Assembly: GCA_016790285.1 (NCBI GenBank)
Contig: JAEUPJ010000050.1
Coordinates: 124,001-188,000, forward strand
Origin: Roseateles sp.
GTDB taxonomy: Bacteria; Pseudomonadota; Gammaproteobacteria; Burkholderiales; Burkholderiaceae_C
Direction: 5' to 3'
Length of the DNA: 64,000 nt
Shown here one piece after another: positions 12,086 through 20,125 of this stretch. Every line of letters begins with the position of its first letter. The first letter of the stretch is position 1. Below the pieces are notes generated by a model. The model ran no database searches, was not told where the DNA came from, and saw only the letters and a list, made by a program, of their open reading frames with translations. A program made the position numbers and the translations under genes.

Positions 12086-12823
12086 TCAACCGACGTTTTC
12101 CTGGTGCGTCTTGACGGCGCTGTAGACCTTCATGCAGACAGCTTGAATGGCCTCGATCGCCTGGTTCCTGTCGGGGGGTGGAGGAGTTCCCTGGTTTGTC
12201 ACCGAGTGCTGAAGCGCGCCGCAGTACTCGGCCAGCACGTCGTCGATCTCTTCCAACATCCCGGTTATCGACGCGCGCAACGGCTGATCGATGAGGTTGA
12301 AGGCCATGAAAGCGACCGAGAGCTTCCCGCTCTCTTCCATCTGATCAGTCCAAAAGCTCTGCACGGCGTTGGCGGCCCACTTGCTGTCCGGCAGTGTCGC
12401 GCACAGCGTGGTTGTGGACTTTAGGAAAGGCTCGATGGACACCGGTGCCACGACCTTGCGCAGCCAGAAGTCATCAACGATCGATTGACGTCGGGCCCGG
12501 CCGTCCTTTTTGCGGTTGTAAAACAGAGTGCCCAGCGACACTGCCAAGGCAAGCACGCTGACCGACAACGCCGGAACCGTCGGCAGCATCTTGTCCCAAG
12601 CGCTCTCCCGGGCCGGCTGACAAATGACCACCTGCTGGGCGCCACCGCCAACGGTCGAACAGCCGTCCGGCAGGACGAGCTGGGCTGGCGATGTGGGAGT
12701 GGATGCCGCTGCCGCGGGGACCGCAGTTGGAGCTGGCGGCGCGGGGCTCGTTGCGGATTGAAGACCTGGGTTGGGCGCTGCAGCTGTGGCGGGCTGCGCG
12801 GCTGGCGCCGCAGCTGTCGTCAA
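12086..12823 (-). CDS. Single-pass membrane protein of unknown function
   Basis: 245 residues with a probable TTG start at 12823, preceded by GAGG. Residues 1-70 are low-complexity Ala/Pro/Thr. A transmembrane segment follows at about 88-107 (TVPALSVSVLALAVSLGTLF), then a basic stop-transfer (YNRKKDGRARR) and a helical cytoplasmic domain of about 130 residues. It is the third gene of an apparent operon, ten bases after the STAS-like gene. Co-transcription with a GHKL-ATPase and a STAS-like protein suggests a membrane-linked partner of that pair, but this is inference. No family is recognised. Confidence 0.65.
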   Translation of the reverse strand: MTTAAAPAAQPATAAAPNPGLQSATSPAPPAPTAVPAAAASTPTSPAQLVLPDGCSTVGGGAQQVVICQPARESAWDKMLPTVPALSVSVLALAVSLGTLFYNRKKDGRARRQSIVDDFWLRKVVAPVSIEPFLKSTTTLCATLPDSKWAANAVQSFWTDQMEESGKLSVAFMAFNLIDQPLRASITGMLEEIDDVLAEYCGALQHSVTNQGTPPPPDRNQAIEAIQAVCMKVYSAVKTHQENVG

Positions 12824-12832
12824 GACGGCGCC

Positions 12833-13153
12833 TCAGCTGAAGAGGTTACGGCTCTGAAGCGCGCGAAGGACGTACCCGTCCATCACCTCACGCAGAAACT
12901 CGGGAGAATCGAAATGGAACCGGCGGTAGAAGGCTTCCTTCGTACCAGCACGGACCACGCTCGGGCCGAACAGGCCGAGGAAGAAAGAACTGCTGATGGT
13001 GTACGTCGACGTCGGGATGCGGACCTCCACGGGCGAACCGTTGGAGTCCAAGGTATCCAAGTCGAGGTCGCGACGAAGCGACGCGCCCCTGTCCCGGCCT
13101 GTGTAGACCGGGCCTTCAATGCGGCCGAAATCGATCAAGTTTGCGGTTGTCAT
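12833..13153 (-). CDS. STAS-like protein (DUF4325-type)
   Basis: A 106-residue soluble protein. The core TYTISSSFFLGLFGPSVV and the C-terminal basic helix region resemble the STAS-like DUF4325 family. These proteins often sit beside HATPase genes, as anti-anti-sigma factors sit beside anti-sigma kinases. Its ATG overlaps the stop codon of the upstream ATPase gene (ATGA, 13150-13153), which indicates translational coupling. A regulatory phosphorylation or switching pair is the likely theme; the actual target is unknown. Confidence 0.72.
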   Translation of the reverse strand: MTTANLIDFGRIEGPVYTGRDRGASLRRDLDLDTLDSNGSPVEVRIPTSTYTISSSFFLGLFGPSVVRAGTKEAFYRRFHFDSPEFLREVMDGYVLRALQSRNLFS

Positions 13154-14496
13154 GTTGCGTCTCCCGTGCTAGTGGCCTGTGTGCTCTTTGCTGTCGAGAG
13201 GGGGAACTTCACGCTGATGAGCGTACCAGGGAAGGATACCCCGGCAAGCTGACGGACATATGTAGGATCGGGCCGCTCTCGCAGATCGTTCTTGTCGTTG
13301 AAGGCAATCGTCCTCAAACCGGTCTCGCTCGTGAGCATCTTGTACTTGCCGTCGAAGGCGATGTAGGTCGATCCGGACAGGATGATCATGCGGGCCTGGG
13401 CCGAGTCGCCGTTCGAACATTCCGAATGTACGCGCTGGAAAAACTCGATCAGATCCCCTGAGCCGTTGCCCCGGGTGCTGTCGGCGGACACGTTCTTGGT
13501 GCTGACCCCGCCCTGCAGCGACAGCAAGGTGTACAGGTCTTCCTTACGCCAGGTTTTCCCGAAGAGCCGCTTCTTGGTGTGCAGGTCCATGTAGGTCTGA
13601 ATCTGGTCGCGCGTCCAGTGGCCGTCGGGCAACCGTTCGAACGTCTCAGCAATGCTCGCCCCGAAATTGAAGATCGTGATCTCACACATGGGGGTGGCGA
13701 GCTGGGTATCCAAGTACCCCTGGATGGACCAGTCGAACATGCCGGAGTGCTCCTCGACGTTGTCCAGGATCTCGCCGACGTAGTTGCACAGCCGGCCGCG
13801 CGCCGCCGGCGTCATGGTGCGGCCGATGGTTTTGAGGCACTTGTTGATGTGGTCGGAGAACCTCACCGTGACCTTCGTCTTGCGGTCGGCTTCCCGCGGG
13901 CGCATGGCCCGCACGTAGTGCTTGCAGCGCTCATCGAACAGCAGCAGCCGGTCGCCGTCGACTTTGGAGAGGTACTCGTGCTCGACCTTCAGCCGTTTGA
14001 TGACGCCGAGCGCCCGGACGAAGCGGACATGGGCCGGGTCACTGGGAAAGTTGCCGCGCCACCGGATCACCCGCTTGCTGCGCCGAGCCTGCGTGTCCAG
14101 TTCGTCGACGAGGACATCCAGCAGCGCGTTGGCGCCCAGGTCGTACTGGGTCAACCGGCTGAAATCGATGTAGACGTCGTTCAGCCCCTCGTACGCCATG
14201 GCCCGAGCGAGATGAGACAGGCTGCCCAGCGCCTGTTCGGGCGACTCCATGACCGAGAAGCCCGGCGGCAAGCGGAAGCCGACGCGGCGCTTGATCTTCG
14301 TGGGCTTGGCGGGCTGCGGTGCCATGCCAGCGACCATCCGCACAATCACGGAACGTCGGCCGAAGGCCGCACTCAGCGCCAGGTCGGACTGCAGCGCGCG
14401 GACAAGGGTCTTGGCGCGGCGACGCAGCCAGCGGGCATCCTTGTTGGCCCGCTTGTTCCGTAGGTAAAGCGGTATGTTGCGCTTGGCGAGATGCAT
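13150..14496 (-). CDS. GHKL-type ATPase protein with N-terminal STAS-like region
   Basis: 448 residues. The N-box EILDNVEEHSG (about 242-252) fits the Bergerat ATP-binding fold. A G1-like IFNFGASI (about 275-282) and a G2-like TRGNGSGDLIEFF (about 341-353) complete it. Residues about 80-180 (DVYIDFSRLTQYDLGANALL) look STAS-like, so the protein may combine a switch domain with its ATPase. The start at 14496 has a very basic N-terminus (KRNIPLYLRNKRANKDARWLRRR; quoted only to show charge). It is the first gene of a three-gene operon. No histidine phospho-acceptor domain is seen, so this is not a standard sensor kinase. Confidence 0.78.
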   Translation of the reverse strand: MHLAKRNIPLYLRNKRANKDARWLRRRAKTLVRALQSDLALSAAFGRRSVIVRMVAGMAPQPAKPTKIKRRVGFRLPPGFSVMESPEQALGSLSHLARAMAYEGLNDVYIDFSRLTQYDLGANALLDVLVDELDTQARRSKRVIRWRGNFPSDPAHVRFVRALGVIKRLKVEHEYLSKVDGDRLLLFDERCKHYVRAMRPREADRKTKVTVRFSDHINKCLKTIGRTMTPAARGRLCNYVGEILDNVEEHSGMFDWSIQGYLDTQLATPMCEITIFNFGASIAETFERLPDGHWTRDQIQTYMDLHTKKRLFGKTWRKEDLYTLLSLQGGVSTKNVSADSTRGNGSGDLIEFFQRVHSECSNGDSAQARMIILSGSTYIAFDGKYKMLTSETGLRTIAFNDKNDLRERPDPTYVRQLAGVSFPGTLISVKFPLSTAKSTQATSTGDAT

Positions 14497-14676
14497 GCGA
14501 TGAAAAGGCGCGGCGGTCGGGCGTTCAGACTCTGCCGGCTTTTTCCTCCCTGCCTGGCATGCCTGTCGCCGGCATCAGGTGCGATGCCTGACGCCTGACC
14601 TTGTTCTAGGGGTGGCCGAGTGTAGGACCGCCGGCATCGATGCCTGGTGGCGCGCGCCTAGGCATTTCCCGATGCC

Positions 14677-15357
14677 CTAGTAGGTGCCGTACGCGACCCT
14701 GGTCAGGTGGTCGCTCAGCAACGCGATGCCGTCGGGCTGGTCGACGAGGTCCAGCGGCGTGCAGCCCAGGGTGACCGCAGGCTGGATGAGCCAGTCAGCC
14801 AGCCATGCCTCAGTGTCGTGGGCGCCGAGCATCCTGGACACATTGAGCAACTGCGCATAAGCAGGGGTGGCAGCGAACGCCTCCAGCCGGCGCATCAGCG
14901 AGCGCTGGGCAACCAAGAAGGTACGGATCTCGCTGGAGATGGCCGGCTTGGGCCTGTTGCGGCGAATCCTGCCAGCGCAGGCGCGGGTCGAGCGGCGCGG
15001 TCCACGGGCCGCGCGCAGCTTCCTGACGTCGGCCTTGAGCTCGAGTCGTTCGCTGAAGGACAGGCGCTGGGTCGCAGGCCGCCAGAACTGCTCGGCACCC
15101 ACGGCGCGCATGGCGTCCCAATCGACCTCCTCCCTACGCTCGGCGATGGCTGCCTCCCAGACTTGCAAAGACCCCAGCGACACCGCGCGGCGGGCGCCGA
15201 CGTGCTCGAGCAGCGCGCCCAGCAAAAGCGCCCGCTGGGTGTCGTCAAGACACAGCTTGCCACCGACGATCTCCAGCCGCCCGGGCAAGTCGTGATGGCG
15301 GTGCATTTCTTCGGCGCTCCAGGGTCGGCCCAACAGGCGTATGTCGAGAGGTTCCAT
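14677..15357 (-). CDS. Protein with DUF2384-like (MbcA/ParS/Xre antitoxin) C-terminal region
   Basis: 226 residues. The last 45 residues (AWLADWLIQPAVTLGCTPLD then GIALLSDHLTRVAYGTY) resemble the toxin-binding domain of RES-partner antitoxins. The middle (about 115-150) is very basic, and the N-terminal 70 residues are unrecognised. It is the last gene of a three-gene minus-strand operon with 15390-15761 and 15764-16297. No RES toxin lies next to it; the only RES gene is 3.3 kb away with its own antitoxin. Its true partner may be one of the two upstream unknown genes. Confidence 0.6.
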   Translation of the reverse strand: MEPLDIRLLGRPWSAEEMHRHHDLPGRLEIVGGKLCLDDTQRALLLGALLEHVGARRAVSLGSLQVWEAAIAERREEVDWDAMRAVGAEQFWRPATQRLSFSERLELKADVRKLRAARGPRRSTRACAGRIRRNRPKPAISSEIRTFLVAQRSLMRRLEAFAATPAYAQLLNVSRMLGAHDTEAWLADWLIQPAVTLGCTPLDLVDQPDGIALLSDHLTRVAYGTY

Positions 15358-15389
15358 GTCCTCAACTCCTTGAAGTAGCTATTGAGTGT

Positions 15390-15761
15390 TCAAGTAGCGA
15401 CTCGTCTGATCATTTCTTCCCAAGTGGCGTCGCTGACATCGAGGGTGTCAGTGCGGCCGAGGAGCTGCGCGGCAGCAGCTTGCAGCACGCCCCTCTCCAG
15501 TTGGCCAGCTTCTGGCGGCGCAAGGAGCGAGTACAGACGGCCGGACGTCGTGGTCACGGTACGGCTCGCAAGGTCGACGGATTCGACGGCCGACGTCACG
15601 CGGGCGATCCCGCCGTTTCTCAGGGTGACGAGGTGCCGGTCTCCACAAGGCAGTCGCACCAGCCGCCAGGATTGCACCTTCATGTCCGGCTGCTCCTCGA
15701 CCGGTGGCACGTCACGCTCGTTGACGAGCATGAATCCTAGGCCGCGGCTTTCTGAGGGCAT
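15390..15761 (-). CDS. Hypothetical protein, 123 residues
   Basis: A soluble protein with a beta-rich middle (WRLVRLPCGDRHLVTLRNGG, SRTVTTTSGRLYSLL) and a helical C-terminus. Its ATG is two bases downstream of the stop of the gene at 15764-16297, so the two are translationally coupled. A 32-base gap separates it from the DUF2384-like gene. It may be part of an addiction- or defence-type module, but no known motif is seen. Confidence 0.6.
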   Translation of the reverse strand: MPSESRGLGFMLVNERDVPPVEEQPDMKVQSWRLVRLPCGDRHLVTLRNGGIARVTSAVESVDLASRTVTTTSGRLYSLLAPPEAGQLERGVLQAAAAQLLGRTDTLDVSDATWEEMIRRVAT

Positions 15762-15763
15762 CG

Positions 15764-16297
15764 TCAGGCCTCCGGGTTACGGGCGCGGCTAGCCGGACGC
15801 GAACCTCGAGCCCTGGGAACCGGTGGGCTCGCGTTGGCGACGCCCACCTTCAGCAGCAACTCCCTTTGGACAGGTTCAACGTGCTCGGGGATGAGCCCAC
15901 AATCAAACGTCTCCCCCGAAACGTCGTACAGGGCGACGTGCTGACCACTGACGGAGCGATGCAGCCAGACCTCTCGGACCTCCCGTGAGGACCACTGGCC
16001 CGACGGTGATTGCCAGGCCGGCATCATGCAGACGATGCCCTTGACCTGCGAGGCATCCAGTGATCGCAACAGCTCTGCCAGGTCGATATCCCAGGCGATG
16101 CACAAGGTGCGGGTCATGCGGCACTCGGGTTCGTCTGCGTCGGCGATCTCCATCGACAGCAAGAACCAAGGGGCATGGAGCGTCAACTCGACCATTCGCC
16201 AGTGCTGTGAGCCGGGACGATCCAGGGCCGGCGGCATCGGAAACTGGTACTCGGGGTGGGAGACAAACATGCAGGAAGCAGCGGCGGATGGTGCCAT
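15764..16297 (-). CDS. Hypothetical protein, 177 residues
   Basis: First gene of the minus-strand operon 16297-14677 and divergent from the XRE regulator at 16408. The protein is mixed alpha/beta (TLCIAWDIDLAELLRSLDAS, VKGIVCMMPAW, SGQHVALYDVSGETFDCGLI) with a basic, Pro/Arg-rich tail. No signal peptide or membrane segment is visible. The ATG at 16297 is used here, though in-frame ATGs at residues 10, 21 and 34 are possible. The family is not recognised. The divergent XRE gene may regulate it through the direct repeats at 16359-16385. Confidence 0.58.
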   Translation of the reverse strand: MAPSAAASCMFVSHPEYQFPMPPALDRPGSQHWRMVELTLHAPWFLLSMEIADADEPECRMTRTLCIAWDIDLAELLRSLDASQVKGIVCMMPAWQSPSGQWSSREVREVWLHRSVSGQHVALYDVSGETFDCGLIPEHVEPVQRELLLKVGVANASPPVPRARGSRPASRARNPEA

Positions 16298-16358
16298 CCG
16301 TCGGTGGAAGGGTTGAGCTGGCGCGCATTGTTCGGACGTCGTGGTCAGATTCAGTTTC

Positions 16359-16385
16359 CGAATACGGTTGAACTTCGAATACGGT
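16359..16385. promoter_or_regulatory. Tandem CGAATACGGT repeats, probable XRE operator
   Basis: Two identical 10-base units at 16359-16368 and 16376-16385, 17 bases apart. They lie in the 110-base gap between the divergent 16297 gene and the XRE gene, just upstream of the XRE start at 16408. Confidence 0.55.
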
Positions 16386-16407
16386 GTCGCCGCTCAAAAG
16401 CGTCCCC

Positions 16408-16743
16408 ATGGCCAAGACCCTGCACACCCGACACAACAAGATCTTCCTGAAGATGCTCCGGGAGCTGCGCGAGTCCCGCGGCCTGCGCCAGACTGACCTG
16501 GCGGACCTGCTCGGCCACAGCCAAGCCACGGTGAGCAACGTCGAACGCGGCGAGAGGCGGCTCGATGTCATCGAGTTGCGCGACTGGCTGGATGCGTTGA
16601 ACGAGAAGTTCGCTGATTTCACGTCCAAGTTGGACGACGAGCTCCTTCGCCTGGGTGGACCGCGGCTGCGGATCGTGCACCCGAAGGGCAACCGTGCACG
16701 TCATGTGCTGAGTCAGATGCTGAGGGTGGTGCGGTCGAAGTGA
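16408..16743 (+). CDS. XRE-family helix-turn-helix regulator
   Basis: 111 residues from the ATG at 16408 (a GTG at 16384 would add eight residues but lies inside the repeat operator). The HTH is canonical: LRELRESRGLRQTDLADLLG followed by HSQATVSNVERGERRLDVIEL. The downstream segment LRDWLDALNEKFADF matches the second XRE protein at 16765-17031, so the two are paralogues. It is divergent from the operon starting at 16297 and probably controls it and itself. Confidence 0.8.
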   Translation: MAKTLHTRHNKIFLKMLRELRESRGLRQTDLADLLGHSQATVSNVERGERRLDVIELRDWLDALNEKFADFTSKLDDELLRLGGPRLRIVHPKGNRARHVLSQMLRVVRSK

Positions 16744-16764
16744 GCCGCTGGAAAACGCCGATGG

Positions 16765-17031
16765 TCAGTGCAGCCGGTCGGGTCTGCGGCCGACGCACTC
16801 GTCCAGCCTGCCCATAAACTCGGTGAGGGATGACCCACAGGCGAACGCCCATCGCTGAAGCTCAAGGACGTCAACGCGACGCTGGCCGGCCTCACCCGCA
16901 GCTACGTTGGCTGCCGGCACACCGAGTCTGCCGGCCAGCGCTTGGTGACTGAGGCCGGCTTGCTCACGAAGCTGAATGAGCGCTTCCAGAAACGCCGCGT
17001 AGGCTGCACGGGACCTGCGCGCCGGTGTCAC
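16765..17031 (-). CDS. Small XRE-like protein with degenerate HTH
   Basis: 88 residues beginning at a GTG that overlaps the stop of the upstream XRE gene (GTGA, 17028-17031). LIQLREQAGLSHQALAGRLG is a good first HTH half. The recognition half (VPAANVAAGEAGQRRVDVLEL) has an altered turn compared with the paralogue at 16408 (ATVSNVERGERRLDVIEL). It may bind DNA poorly, form heterodimers with its neighbour, or act as an anti-repressor. The assignment rests on clear similarity to the 16408 protein and on the tight overlap. The longer open frame upstream of the GTG is an antisense-like shadow of the first XRE gene. Confidence 0.62.
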   Translation of the reverse strand: MTPARRSRAAYAAFLEALIQLREQAGLSHQALAGRLGVPAANVAAGEAGQRRVDVLELQRWAFACGSSLTEFMGRLDECVGRRPDRLH

Positions 17032-17360
17032 GCTACCGAGCGGGGACGCCGCTGGCGCATGTCCAACCGCAGCTTGTCGAACGAGGCGATTTCGTCGCGG
17101 ACGCCTGACAGCAACCGCTCGACCTCGGCCGGCGTGCCCTTGTTGCAGAACGTCAGCGTCAGCAGGGTCAACGGGTGAACGTCCAGGACTTGCGCCAGCT
17201 GGACCGTCTTGGCCAAGGTGGGATCGGCGCCGTCGTTCTCGAGCCGACTGACGTAGGTGCGGCCGGACACCTCGTAAAAATCTTCCTGCGACAGGCCGCG
17301 CTCGATCCTCACGGCGCGCAGCGCCTGGGCGAATTTGGGTGCTGTTGCCTTGGGACTCAT
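17028..17360 (-). CDS. XRE-family helix-turn-helix regulator
   Basis: 110 residues. The HTH covers residues about 10-65: LRAVRIERGLSQEDFYEVSG, then TYVSRLENDGADPTLAKTVQ. It is the first gene of a two-gene pair with the overlapping small XRE-like gene. The ATG at 17360 lies about 35 bases from an 8-19-8 inverted repeat that is its likely operator. It does not adjoin an obvious toxin gene, so a role in controlling the island's accessory genes is only inferred. Confidence 0.8.
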   Translation of the reverse strand: MSPKATAPKFAQALRAVRIERGLSQEDFYEVSGRTYVSRLENDGADPTLAKTVQLAQVLDVHPLTLLTLTFCNKGTPAEVERLLSGVRDEIASFDKLRLDMRQRRPRSVA

Positions 17361-17392
17361 CGCGGGTCGTTTCCGGCCCGCATTGGCTCATC

Positions 17393-17427
17393 ACGCACCT
17401 CAAAGGACTACACCCGATAAGGTGCGT
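17393..17427. promoter_or_regulatory. Inverted repeat ACGCACCT-N19-AGGTGCGT
   Basis: Perfect 8-base arms separated by 19 bases, 33-67 bases upstream of the XRE start at 17360. The size and location suit a dimeric XRE operator or two half-sites spanning the promoter. Confidence 0.5.
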
Positions 17428-17609
17428 TAGCACGGCATCAGTCGATCTTGGGTACGCCAGCTGGCGGCGTAGTGGGCGTTGCATGCGCCTTGAGCACCGT
17501 AGCTGCGGCCGGTCAACGTCACCACTACCAATCTCCGTAGGCGGTGACCGCTCGTCCAATTTGGCTTGCGAACTTTACGAGATAACCGAAATAACCTAGA
17601 CTGCCAGTC

Positions 17610-18134
17610 ATGGACATCAGTCTCCGCCATTGCTTTGCCGAGCACGACGCCCGTCTTGACGACGTGCTGCTCCTGCTGCGTGGTGAGAGCCGCCATGGCG
17701 ACGGCCGGCGGGCGCGCGGCTTGGCAGCCCGAGCGCTCCAGCAGGTAAAGCGCCAGCGCCACATCTTCAGCCTGGACGGAGTCGAGTTGGACGATGTGGC
17801 AAGGCGCGTGGCCAGAACGTCCTTCCGCCAGGAAGGCCGGCGGGACATTGAGTTTTGGATTGGCGGTCAGGCCAAGCAGCTTCGGCTCAACCCCGTCATG
17901 GAGGCGCTCGACGCGACGTGGCACGCCGTTGAAGAGCGCCGCGTTGTCCGTCATCTGCTGGTCTTCCACCTCAGTCAGGCCGCCAAGGTCGCCAGCAAGT
18001 CGGCGCTCTTGATCTGGGCGTTGGCGCGGGACGTCTGGCGCAAGCTGGCGGCGCAGGCACGCATCCGGTTCCCCAAATTGAGAGCCAACGGCTTCTTCGG
18101 CGCGGACAAGGTCGATGGCCGAAATCTTCCATGA
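17610..18134 (+). CDS. Hypothetical protein, 174 residues
   Basis: The frame has high GC at third positions and a natural-looking composition: acidic N-terminus (CFAEHDARLDDVLLLLRGE), a basic central region, and hydrophobic/basic helices near the end (SALLIWALARDVWRKLAAQA). It is preferred to the overlapping minus-strand frame 17427-17969, which has poorer codon bias and an unnatural composition. No strong ribosome site is seen before 17610. The function is unknown. It ends 18 bases before the antitoxin gene and could be co-transcribed with the toxin-antitoxin pair. Confidence 0.5.
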   Translation: MDISLRHCFAEHDARLDDVLLLLRGESRHGDGRRARGLAARALQQVKRQRHIFSLDGVELDDVARRVARTSFRQEGRRDIEFWIGGQAKQLRLNPVMEALDATWHAVEERRVVRHLLVFHLSQAAKVASKSALLIWALARDVWRKLAAQARIRFPKLRANGFFGADKVDGRNLP

Positions 18135-18152
18135 CCCCTTCAGGGCGAAATC

Positions 18153-18617
18153 ATGAAGCAGACCGCAACCACTACCTCCGCGACGCGGCCCCGCACGGGG
18201 TCGCCGACAGCAAGACAGTCTCCCTATGTGTCAGCAGCAGCAACCAAGGCGCTCCTCTCGGGCAGCCTGGCGTTCCGAACGGAGCGCCTGAGTGCTGAAG
18301 ACATGGTGAACACCGACGAGGCAGCCAAATTGGCCGGCACGACCCGAGTCACGATCAACGCATGGATTGCCAAGGGACGAGCCATCGGCTTGACCCAAAC
18401 GCGCCGCGGCTTCCGGCTGCCGCGCTGGCAATTCGAGCCTGCGCTCTGGGATGCGATCCCGAAGCTCGGCGCCGCGCTGGCGACGACGGACGGCTGGGCC
18501 CTGCTGGGCTTCCTCGAAAGCCCGTTGGGCAGCCTGAACGGGCGCACGCCCCGCCAGGCCATCGAACAGGGCAAGTTGGCACGGGTGCTGGAGTTGGCTG
18601 GAGCGGAGGGCACCTGA
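18153..18617 (+). CDS. Xre/MbcA/ParS-type antitoxin (RES partner)
   Basis: 154 residues. Residues about 50-80 form a helix-turn-helix (MVNTDEAAKLAGTTRVTINA, then WIAKGRAIG), and the C-terminal half carries the DUF2384-type toxin-binding region (LGFLESPLGSLNGRTPRQAI then GKLARVLELAG). It should neutralise the RES toxin encoded seven bases downstream and autoregulate the pair. The first 50 residues are Ser/Thr/Ala-rich and unusual; translation might instead begin at Met51 (18303), but AGGG precedes the 18153 start. Confidence 0.82.
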   Translation: MKQTATTTSATRPRTGSPTARQSPYVSAAATKALLSGSLAFRTERLSAEDMVNTDEAAKLAGTTRVTINAWIAKGRAIGLTQTRRGFRLPRWQFEPALWDAIPKLGAALATTDGWALLGFLESPLGSLNGRTPRQAIEQGKLARVLELAGAEGT

Positions 18618-18624
18618 GCCCTCA

Positions 18625-19212
18625 ATGAATCTCACAGACCTTGAGTACGCGCCAGCCTACGTGCTGCCGCCCTCCTTGGCCCTGTACAGGGTCCAACGCT
18701 TCGCCCCGCGGCGCGGCGACAAGAAGGCTGGTCGAATCCGGCTGGCACCACCCGGCACGCTGAGCGGCCGATTTGATCTTCCGGATGAACTGGTCGGCTA
18801 CTTTGCCGAGCGGCCCGAGACCGCCGGCTACGAATGCCTCGCGCGGCGCGAGTTCGAGACGATGGATTTCGCCTCGCTGGCCCAGCGGGAACTCTTGTGC
18901 CTGACGGTCCAACGCCACATCCGGCTGCTCGACCTGCGGGCGCAGGCGCAGTCGTGGCCGGTGCTGCAGTCACTGCGCTTCAACCTCACGCAGGAGCTGG
19001 CTGCGAGCGCGAGGGACGGTGGTTTCGAGGGGATCATCTACAAGTCCGCCCAGCAGTTCGGCATGGATTGCATGGCCGTCTTCGGTCCGGCGCTGGCACG
19101 ACTTCGCTACGAGTGGGCCGAGCGCCTGGTCGAGCCAGGCACCGGCAACCTTCATTCAGTGGTGGCTGAGGTCGCTCGTGGTGCGCAGATCAAGGTGTTG
19201 CCGCCGGCGTAG
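18625..19212 (+). CDS. RES-domain toxin (NAD+-degrading type)
   Basis: 195 residues. RES toxins deplete cellular NAD+. The expected landmarks are present: the N-terminal LALYRVQRF, an arginine in GTLSGRFDLP, the tyrosine/glutamate region TAGYECLARREFE, and the serine motif GIIYKSAQQFGMDCMAVF. It follows the antitoxin gene by seven bases, the normal order for this type II system. All three signature residues (R, E, S) appear to be present, so the toxin is probably active. Confidence 0.85.
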   Translation: MNLTDLEYAPAYVLPPSLALYRVQRFAPRRGDKKAGRIRLAPPGTLSGRFDLPDELVGYFAERPETAGYECLARREFETMDFASLAQRELLCLTVQRHIRLLDLRAQAQSWPVLQSLRFNLTQELAASARDGGFEGIIYKSAQQFGMDCMAVFGPALARLRYEWAERLVEPGTGNLHSVVAEVARGAQIKVLPPA

Positions 19213-19271
19213 CCGGCTGAAGGCCGCGGGGCATTTGCTGCGGCCATGGTGCTTTCTGCGAAAGTTCACGC

Positions 19272-19544
19272 ATGAAACGAGTTCGCATTGCCCCAGGCAA
19301 GTTCGTCGCCATCTCCCCCGACTTGGCGGAGAAGGCCGAGCGGGTCTTGGCAACGGGCCTCACCCGCGAACAGGTTGCCGAGCTGAGGGCAACAGAGCCG
19401 AAGCGTTTCATCGGAGCCATGGCGGGCTCGCCCAAGCCGCTCGCCATTGCCAAGCCCAGAGCCAACGTTCTGGCCAAGGCTGCTGCCGCGTCGCCTGCGA
19501 GCGAGATTTCGGCATCAGGCGCCCAGCGTCGCAAGAGCGGGTGA
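19272..19544 (+). CDS. Small hypothetical protein, 90 residues
   Basis: A compact basic protein (MKRVRIAPGKFVAISPDLAE then RVLATGLTREQVAELRA). It has a helical first half and an Ala/Ser/Lys-rich tail. It starts 59 bases after the RES toxin in the same direction. No family is recognised. The good start and codon bias support a real gene, but it is short. Confidence 0.5.
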   Translation: MKRVRIAPGKFVAISPDLAEKAERVLATGLTREQVAELRATEPKRFIGAMAGSPKPLAIAKPRANVLAKAAAASPASEISASGAQRRKSG

Positions 19545-19653
19545 AGCGCCGGCGGGGCCGGCGGCCTCACGTCGTCGCTTTGAATATCAAGAGTGTTGAT
19601 ATGGGCCTGAGCACAGATATGTTGAGGTGCTCAAAGCTTTCCATGGAGGCCGC

Positions 19654-19953
19654 GTGACGACGCCGGACGAGCGCAGAAGAAACTTGATCTGGGGGCGTGA
19701 AACGCTCGACGAGTTCTCCAGGGACTCCTCGCTGCCATCGTCTTGGCGAGAGGAAGCAGCTCAGCTCCTGGACGGCTATCCGACGGTCGAGTACCTGCAG
19801 CGTTTCAACGCCTGGGATTTGGCCGAGCTTGATGAATACGCGGCGCTGCTGATGAAGGCGCGGCTGCTGTTCCTGCGCGTTCGGACGAGCGCAGATTGCT
19901 CCGAGCAGCGTCGATACAGCCTGGGCGTCGTGCTCAGGCACTTCTATGGGTAG
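19654..19953 (+). CDS. BPSL0761-like small protein
   Basis: 99 residues from a GTG at 19654 (TTPDERRRNLIWGRETLDEF). The pattern 'T.P.ER.R....TRE.L.E', a later 'R.EA..LL..YP' (SWREEAAQLLDGYPTVEYL) and the overall length match my recollection of the BPSL0761 family, uncharacterised proteins common on Burkholderiales islands. An in-frame ATG at 19627 would add nine residues. Function unknown. Confidence 0.6.
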   Translation: MTTPDERRRNLIWGRETLDEFSRDSSLPSSWREEAAQLLDGYPTVEYLQRFNAWDLAELDEYAALLMKARLLFLRVRTSADCSEQRRYSLGVVLRHFYG

Positions 19954-20125
19954 GCGTTTCAGCTTGGGGCAAGGTCGTTGCGCAACGCGCACGAAACTCG
20001 GCTGCGGGATGCCCCGTTTGGATTCGTGGTGGCGTGGCTGCTAGAGTCGCCATCGAGGCCGGCACTGCTGGCCTCCCTGCTTACCTCCCTGGCAGGCTTC
20101 AGCGCCGACAGCGATGAAGGTTCAG

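Noticed and set aside
17427-17969. 180-codon minus-strand frame overlapping 17610-18134
   Set aside because: Codon bias favours the plus-strand frame, and the composition here looks unnatural. Some uncertainty remains.
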